A stretch of DNA of 28,783 bases from CALAEC01 sp050692915 (GTDB lineage Bacteria > Actinomycetota > UBA4738 > CALAEC01): the NCBI GenBank assembly GCA_050692915.1, contig JBOGVU010000027.1, positions 1 to 28,783 of the forward strand, in the 5' to 3' direction. Position numbers and translations under genes: made by a program. Shown piece after piece: positions 22,561 to 28,783 of the stretch; the first letter of the stretch is position 1, and each line of letters starts with the position of its first letter. The notes beneath the pieces were generated by a model that was given only the letters and a program-made list of their open reading frames with translations, had not been told where the DNA came from and made no database searches.

Positions 22561-22651
22561 CGGGCTGAAGCGACTGGATCAAAACTGGCGGCACCCCTCG
22601 TTCAAGGCCATTCGGGTGTTGCCTGGCCCCGGGTCACCGCGAGGAGGGGCC

Positions 22652-23062
22652 TCAACGGGCGCTGGGGCGCCTGGCCTTGGAAGCGGCGGGCTCCTTGGAA
22701 GCCTCGCTGGTCACCGACTGGACCATCTCCACCAGCCCCAAGAGGTTGAACGGCTTCGTGACGTAGGCCGTCACTCCGAGCTGCTGGGCCCGGTCGATGT
22801 TCGAGGGCGAGTCGGAGGCCGAGATCACGATGATCGGCGGGAGCTTCTGCCGCAGCTTGAGCCGCTCCAGCACCCCCCACCCATCGAGGACCGGCATCAT
22901 CAGGTCGAGGAGGATCAGGTCCGGATCCTCGGCGTCGATCTTCCGCAGGGCGACCTGCCCGTTGGCGGCCTCGGCCGTCTCGAACCCCGCCGCCTGCAGG
23001 TTCGTCCGCAGGAGCGTGAGGATGTCAGGGTTGTCGTCGACGATCAGGATCTTCCCAGGCAT
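22652..23062 (-). CDS. Single-domain response regulator
   Basis: A 136-residue CheY-like receiver with no output domain. The acidic pocket is Asp9-Asp10 (LIVDDN), the phospho-acceptor is Asp53 (LILLDLMMP), the switch Ser is in VISAS and the conserved Lys is Lys103 (VTKPF). A short Ser/Arg/Lys-rich tail follows residue 117. No histidine kinase is nearby, so its partner is unknown. ATG 23062 has GGTGGAG just upstream. It is downstream of the Na/Pi-like gene on the same strand but has its own -10 candidate. Confidence 0.93.
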   Translation of the reverse strand: MPGKILIVDDNPDILTLLRTNLQAAGFETAEAANGQVALRKIDAEDPDLILLDLMMPVLDGWGVLERLKLRQKLPPIIVISASDSPSNIDRAQQLGVTAYVTKPFNLLGLVEMVQSVTSEASKEPAASKARRPSAR

Positions 23063-23098
23063 GGCTCCACCGTTCTTCGAGGCAGCGAGGCTTCATCA

Positions 23099-23104
23099 AG
23101 TGTA
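23099..23104 (-). promoter_or_regulatory. Candidate -10 element for the response regulator
   Basis: TACACT on the minus strand, giving a leader of about 30 bases. It directly follows the hairpin at 23108-23126, which suggests a separate transcription unit from the upstream gene. Confidence 0.4.
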
Positions 23105-23107
23105 TCG

Positions 23108-23126
23108 GCCGGGGGGGACACCCGGC
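23108..23126 (-). terminator. Hairpin after the Na/Pi-symporter-like gene
   Basis: GCCGGG and CCCGGC are separated by 7 bases, 15 bases past the stop of the Na/Pi-like gene. There is no T-run. It may end or attenuate that transcript. Confidence 0.35.
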
Positions 23127-23141
23127 TTGAGGCGGTTCGGC

Positions 23142-24317
23142 CTACAGCAGCCTCCCCGAGAACAGCAGACCAACCGGAAGCAGGAACAGCCCCGCCACGA
23201 AGACCACCAGTCGGGGTGTGGTGGCCACGATCCAGTCGTCGAGGGCGATCACGGCCCGCTGGAGGGGCCGGTAGAACAGGGCCAGCAGGACCAGGGTGAT
23301 CACCAGCACGGCCCCGGCCTGGGCCAGCACCACCTGGACCCCGGTCGGGTCGCCGAGGATCATGGCGGCCACAAGGGTGTCGGCCAGCGTGGTGGCGTTG
23401 GCCCCCGCGATGTACGGGAGGGCCTCCCGGCGGCTGATGTAGCCCTTGCTGGCCAGCGGGACCAGAACGGTCAGGGCGACCGACACGGACAGCGTCAGCA
23501 GGGCGGCGATGCACCCCATTGCGAACATGGGCCACGGCCGCCGGATCCAGTCCAGGCGAGACCCTGCGCGACGCTCCCCGTCGAGCTCGGGCAGGACCTG
23601 GTCGAGCAGCTTGAACGAGCCCAGGATGATGGCCAGGCCGAGGGGGAACAGGAGGGGCCCCGGGAGGACCCGTTCGGCCAGGCTCACCAGAGGGCCCCAC
23701 ACGAGGTCGATGGCGTTCGTGACCTCGGTGGACGCGTGCCAGGTGATCCCATCGTACAGCCCCGCCTTGTAGGTGGCGTACCCGAGGAACATCGCCGGCA
23801 CGTAGACCACCGCAGTCATCGACAACGCCAGTACGCCCATGCCCAGGGAGTCCCGGCGGTTGCGGCTGCGCATCGCGTACAGGAACCCGACCAGCAGGAC
23901 GATGAAGGACGCCCCCAGCCGGGAGCCGGTGAGCATCGTGAACGTCTGGAGGTCGTTGGTGGCCCCGGCGTTCTCCAGGGCCAGGGCGGCCGCCGCCACC
24001 GGTGACCCGGACAGGACCACGTAGGCGCCCAGCCATCCCAGGCCCAGGGTGCTGACCATGTTGTCCACCGGGAAGGTCCCCTGGAGGCGGGGAGCGATCG
24101 CCTGGGCCCCCGTCTTCATCAGCTGGATCGACAGGATGAACAGGAACAGGGCCGCCAGGAACGAGAGGATCTTGACCGGCGCGCGGGTGCCCCGAGGGGC
24201 CTCCACCCGCATCTCGGCGGCGCTCACGTCTGGCGCGGCGTCGGCGTCCGGCGCGTCGACGTTCCCGGGGAGTGCCGGCGCGCGAGTGTGGCTCGGGTTG
24301 TCGGGTTCCTTCCCCAT
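23142..24317 (-). CDS. Na/Pi symporter-like membrane protein
   Basis: A 391-residue protein with a polar N-terminus of about 50 residues, then about nine hydrophobic helices. Two inverted-repeat-like segments resemble the Na+/phosphate symporter (PNaS) fold: LSIQLMKTGAQAIAPRL...LENAGATNDLQTFTML and YIAGANATTLADTLVAAMIL, the latter echoing the GANIGTT motif. The classical QSSS motif is not obvious, so transport of phosphate is tentative. ATG 24317 was chosen because the upstream frame crosses the divergent promoter gap. It is divergent from leuS; a response regulator follows downstream on the same strand. Confidence 0.65.
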   Translation of the reverse strand: MGKEPDNPSHTRAPALPGNVDAPDADAAPDVSAAEMRVEAPRGTRAPVKILSFLAALFLFILSIQLMKTGAQAIAPRLQGTFPVDNMVSTLGLGWLGAYVVLSGSPVAAAALALENAGATNDLQTFTMLTGSRLGASFIVLLVGFLYAMRSRNRRDSLGMGVLALSMTAVVYVPAMFLGYATYKAGLYDGITWHASTEVTNAIDLVWGPLVSLAERVLPGPLLFPLGLAIILGSFKLLDQVLPELDGERRAGSRLDWIRRPWPMFAMGCIAALLTLSVSVALTVLVPLASKGYISRREALPYIAGANATTLADTLVAAMILGDPTGVQVVLAQAGAVLVITLVLLALFYRPLQRAVIALDDWIVATTPRLVVFVAGLFLLPVGLLFSGRLL

Positions 24318-24352
24318 ACGTTCTCGTGGTCGGGGGGCCGGGGACAGCCCGT

Positions 24353-24358
24353 ACCTTA
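24353..24358 (-). promoter_or_regulatory. Candidate -10 element for the Na/Pi-like gene
   Basis: TAAGGT on the minus strand, giving a leader of about 29 bases. The same hexamer precedes the FAS1 gene. No clear -35. Confidence 0.35.
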
Positions 24359-24391
24359 CCCCATCGCCGCCCCACTCCCCGAGGCCCTTGG

Positions 24392-24397
24392 TACCCT
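24392..24397 (+). promoter_or_regulatory. -10 element for a leaderless leuS transcript
   Basis: TACCCT followed by 6 bases (TCGAGG) and the leuS ATG. The GAGG is too close to the ATG to act as a ribosome site. Confidence 0.5.
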
Positions 24398-24403
24398 TCG
24401 AGG

Positions 24404-26833
<2,430 letters not shown>

Positions 26834-26834
26834 G

Positions 26835-27128
26835 GTGCTGGACGTCCGAGAGCGGGGCGGCGCGGTCCTGGTGGCCGTCCGGGTCCGGCCCCGGGCCCGC
26901 CCCGGTCTCGAGCTCACCGACGGCGGCCTGGTGATCCGGGTGGCCGCGGTCCCCGAGAAAGGCAGGGCCACCGAGGAGGCCCGCCGGGGCCTGGCCGCCG
27001 CCCTCGGCGTGGCTCCCTCGGCGGTGACGCTCCGGAGCGGGGCCGCGGCCCGGCGGAAGACGTTCCTGGTGCAGGGCCTGTCCGCCGCCGAGGCACGGGC
27101 TCGCCTCCTGGCCATCGCCGGGGGCTGA
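26835..27128 (+). CDS. DUF167 (YggU-like) protein
   Basis: A 97-residue protein of the small YggU/DUF167 family, of unknown function. The family core is present: VAVRVRPRARPGLE, GGLVIRVAAVPEKGRATEEARRGLAAALGVAPSAVTLRSGAAARRKTFLVQGL. Both PxKGxA (PEKGRA) and the SGxxxRxK (SGAAARRK) signatures are intact. GTG 26835 starts one base after the leuS stop, so it is co-transcribed with leuS. Its stop is five bases from the convergent methyltransferase stop. Confidence 0.88.
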   Translation: MLDVRERGGAVLVAVRVRPRARPGLELTDGGLVIRVAAVPEKGRATEEARRGLAAALGVAPSAVTLRSGAAARRKTFLVQGLSAAEARARLLAIAGG

Positions 27129-27133
27129 GTCCC

Positions 27134-27775
27134 TCAGGCGATCCGCACCGCAACCATCACACCATCGCGGGTGGGCACGATCGTAGAGCGATAGCCCTCG
27201 TCCCCGGCCACGGCGCGGTTGTGCTCGACAACCGCCGCGGTGATCTCCTCCTGTCCCTCGTCCTCGATCCCCTGGACGACCCTTCCCGACCACAGGACGT
27301 TGTCGCACAGGTACAGCCCGCCGGGGCGGAGCCGGTCCCGGGCCTTTCGCCAGGCCCCGGGGTAGCCGGGCTTGTCGATGTCGTTGAAGATCACGTCGAA
27401 CTCACCGTCGAGCTCGTCGATGACCTCGAGCGCCTCCCCGACGTGGGACCGGACCCGGTCGCCCAGGCTGGCCCGGCGGAGGTAGTCGGCGGCCCGGGCC
27501 TGCTTCTTCGGATCGGTGTCGGTCATGTGCACCTCGCCGCCGGGGCCGACGGCTCGGGCGAACCAGTACGCCGAGTATCCGAAGCCGGAGCCGAGCTCGA
27601 GGACACGGCGGGCCCCGACGGCCCGGGCCAGCACCTCGAGGGTCACGCCCACGACGCGCCCGACGATGGGGAACCCGCCGGCGGCCTCCTCCATCTCCGC
27701 CGCGATCTCGTGCTCTCCGCCCAGGAGGTCCTTGAGGTAGTCCTCGATCCTGGGGTCCACGATGTCGATTCCCAT
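27134..27775 (-). CDS. Class I O-methyltransferase (COMT-like)
   Basis: An SAM-dependent methyltransferase of 213 residues. Motif I is V58LELGSGFGYSAYWFARAV, an acidic residue after strand 2 is in MTDTDP, and the metal-binding residues of catechol-type O-methyltransferases appear in FNDIDKPGY (Asp132) and LCDNVLWSGRV (Asp158, Asn159). Members methylate catechol-like phenols or caffeoyl-type substrates; the substrate here is unknown. ATG 27775 has GGAGG 5 bases upstream. It is an isolated minus-strand gene between the leuS operon and comEA. Confidence 0.9.
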   Translation of the reverse strand: MGIDIVDPRIEDYLKDLLGGEHEIAAEMEEAAGGFPIVGRVVGVTLEVLARAVGARRVLELGSGFGYSAYWFARAVGPGGEVHMTDTDPKKQARAADYLRRASLGDRVRSHVGEALEVIDELDGEFDVIFNDIDKPGYPGAWRKARDRLRPGGLYLCDNVLWSGRVVQGIEDEGQEEITAAVVEHNRAVAGDEGYRSTIVPTRDGVMVAVRIA

Positions 27776-27805
27776 GGCGGCCTCCGTCTGGTGTGGTTGC
27801 CGGTG

Positions 27806-27811
27806 AGGATA
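27806..27811 (-). promoter_or_regulatory. Candidate -10 element for the O-methyltransferase
   Basis: TATCCT on the minus strand, placing the start near 27799 with a 24-base leader that includes the GGAGG site. GTGACA further upstream resembles a -35 but is only 14 bases away. Confidence 0.4.
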
Positions 27812-27841
27812 GCGGTCCCGGGTCGTGTCACCGGGGGCCTG

Positions 27842-27847
27842 TAGCCT
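27842..27847 (+). promoter_or_regulatory. Candidate -10 element for comEA
   Basis: TAGCCT, about 55 bases before the comEA start. No ribosome site is visible before either possible start codon. Weak evidence. Confidence 0.25.
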
Positions 27848-27901
27848 GCCCGAGTCCTCTCCCTCCGAGCGCGGCGCTCCGACGTCCGCCGCGTCGTGGC
27901 G

Positions 27902-28507
27902 ATGGACGGAGGCTTCCGGGAGTGGCTGGCGGGGCTGACCCGCCGTGAGGCCCTGCTGCTGACGATGGCGGGGCTGGGCGTGCTGGGCGGGGGCGGGCTG
28001 TGGTACGCGCGATCCCTGCCCCAGCCGGTCAGGATCCGGGCGCCCACCCCGGCTCCGACGATCAGCGCGGCTGCCTCGACGGTGCTCGTCCACGTGGCCG
28101 GGTGGGTGCGCAGTCCCGGGGTGTACGAGCTCCGCGAGGGGGACCGGGTCGTGGACGCGATCGAGGCTGCCGGCGGTGCGCGGCGGGGAGCCGACCTCGG
28201 GGCGCTGAACCTGGCCGCGGTGCTCGTGGACGCCCAGCAGGTTCTGGTGCCGAAGACGGGGGAGGGGCAACCCGCCGTGGGGACGGCACCGACCACGGGC
28301 TCGGCAGCGTCTGAGCAGCTCATCAACGTGAACACGGCCACGCCCACCGAGCTGGAAGAGCTCCCGGGGATCGGGCCCGTGCTGGCCGAGGCCATCGTGT
28401 CGTACCGGGAAGAGCACGGCCCGTTCACTTCGGTGGACCAGCTCGAGGATGTCAGCGGGATCGGCCCGGTGACGCTGGGGGAGATCCGGGACCTGGTGAC
28501 GGTGTGA
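27902..28507 (+). CDS. comEA: ComEA-type DNA-binding competence protein
   Basis: A membrane-anchored DNA receptor for uptake of transforming DNA. It has 201 residues: a short cytoplasmic N-terminus, one membrane helix at about 17-36 (ALLLTMAGLGVLGGGGLWYA), an SLBB domain (VLVHVAGWVRSPGVYELREGDRVVDAIEAAGG) and two helix-hairpin-helix motifs (INVNTATPTELEELPGIGPVLAEAI and VDQLEDVSGIGPVTLGEI). ATG 27902 is taken as start; GTG 27896 is possible and neither has a Shine-Dalgarno. Its TGA overlaps the comEC GTG. Competence may or may not be active in this organism. Confidence 0.93.
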   Translation: MDGGFREWLAGLTRREALLLTMAGLGVLGGGGLWYARSLPQPVRIRAPTPAPTISAAASTVLVHVAGWVRSPGVYELREGDRVVDAIEAAGGARRGADLGALNLAAVLVDAQQVLVPKTGEGQPAVGTAPTTGSAASEQLINVNTATPTELEELPGIGPVLAEAIVSYREEHGPFTSVDQLEDVSGIGPVTLGEIRDLVTV

Positions 28508-28783
28508 CCCCGAGGTGGGCGCTGCCGGCGGGGGCCGCAGGGATGTGGGCCGGCATCCTGATCGCGGGGGAGGCATCGGGGGCCGTGATGGGCTGGGGGC
28601 TCGTGCTGGGTGGGGTGGTCGGGCTGACGGTCGCCGTCCGGTCGGGGCAGGCCGCCCGGGCTCGGTCCCGTCGGCTGATGGAGGCCGCCGGCCTGGAGGT
28701 CGCCGCCCCGACTCCCGGCCCTCGGGAACGGATCCTCCTGGCCGCAGGCCTCCCCACGGCTCGGCGCCCCGAGGCCGCCACGC
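28504..28783 (+). CDS. comEC: ComEC/Rec2-family DNA channel, N-terminus only
   Basis: The first 93 codons of a gene that runs off the window. GTG 28504 overlaps the comEA stop in a GTGA, the usual comEA-comEC coupling. The visible part has two hydrophobic segments (LPAGAAGMWAGILIAGEASGAVMGW and LVLGGVVGLTVAV) and an Arg-rich loop, consistent with the ComEC N-terminus, but no diagnostic motif is reached. The call rests mainly on position. Confidence 0.7.
   Translation, partial: MTPRWALPAGAAGMWAGILIAGEASGAVMGWGLVLGGVVGLTVAVRSGQAARARSRRLMEAAGLEVAAPTPGPRERILLAAGLPTARRPEAAT

Noticed and set aside
22561..22651. Possible terminator between the convergent secreted-protein and response-regulator genes
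   Set aside because: Only distant, partial complementarity (CCCCTCG with CGAGGAGGGG, about 40 bases apart) and no T-run; not enough to call.

Overview
This 28.8 kb window is dense, very GC-rich chromosomal DNA (about 70% by eye) carrying mostly housekeeping genes. The gene order is typical of Actinomycetota: a fab cluster, mreBCD-mrdA-rodA, rne-rplU-rpmA, obg, nadD-LytR_C protein-rsfS, and leuS near comEA-comEC. MreB and its neighbours imply a rod-shaped cell with lateral wall growth. Several start codons lie 6-7 bases after a TANNNT hexamer, as in the leaderless promoters of actinobacteria. I cannot place the organism below phylum; a deep-branching actinobacterium is a reasonable guess.

Layout. 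1-2166 (minus strand): fabD, a small biotinyl/lipoyl-like hammerhead protein and fabH, joined by ATGA and GTGA overlaps. 2406-7963 (plus): mreB, mreC, mreD, mrdA (PBP2) and rodA, the core of the elongasome. 8225-10921 (plus): rne with a structured leader, rplU with a long AAKK-type tail, and rpmA. 10947-11593: a small membrane protein with no canonical start codon and an opposing unknown gene, which together separate obg from rpmA. 11615-13301 (plus): obg and a DinB-like protein. 13303-14547 (minus): an MFS exporter. 14642-16982 (plus): nadD, a degenerate LCP/LytR_C membrane protein and rsfS, coupled by GTGA overlaps. 17000-18952: a TPR/class III cyclase, then tRNA-Ala(GGC).

19162-22560 is the most accessory-looking stretch: a FAS1 lipoprotein (minus), a cyclase fused to an alpha/beta-hydrolase domain that has lost its catalytic triad, and a secreted choice-of-anchor-L protein with its own recognisable promoter. 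22652-24317 (minus): a single-domain response regulator and a Na/Pi-symporter-like protein. 24404-28783: leuS, a DUF167 protein, an O-methyltransferase (minus), comEA and the start of comEC.

No phage, transposon, CRISPR or clearly new multi-gene system is visible. The points of interest are regulatory (leaderless promoters, a bidirectional promoter with shared -10, the rne leader hairpin, a mini-ORF before a cyclase) and protein-level (a lysine-less hammerhead, a pseudo-LCP, a pseudo-hydrolase sensor on a cyclase, an L21 tail, and C33 in tRNA-Ala).
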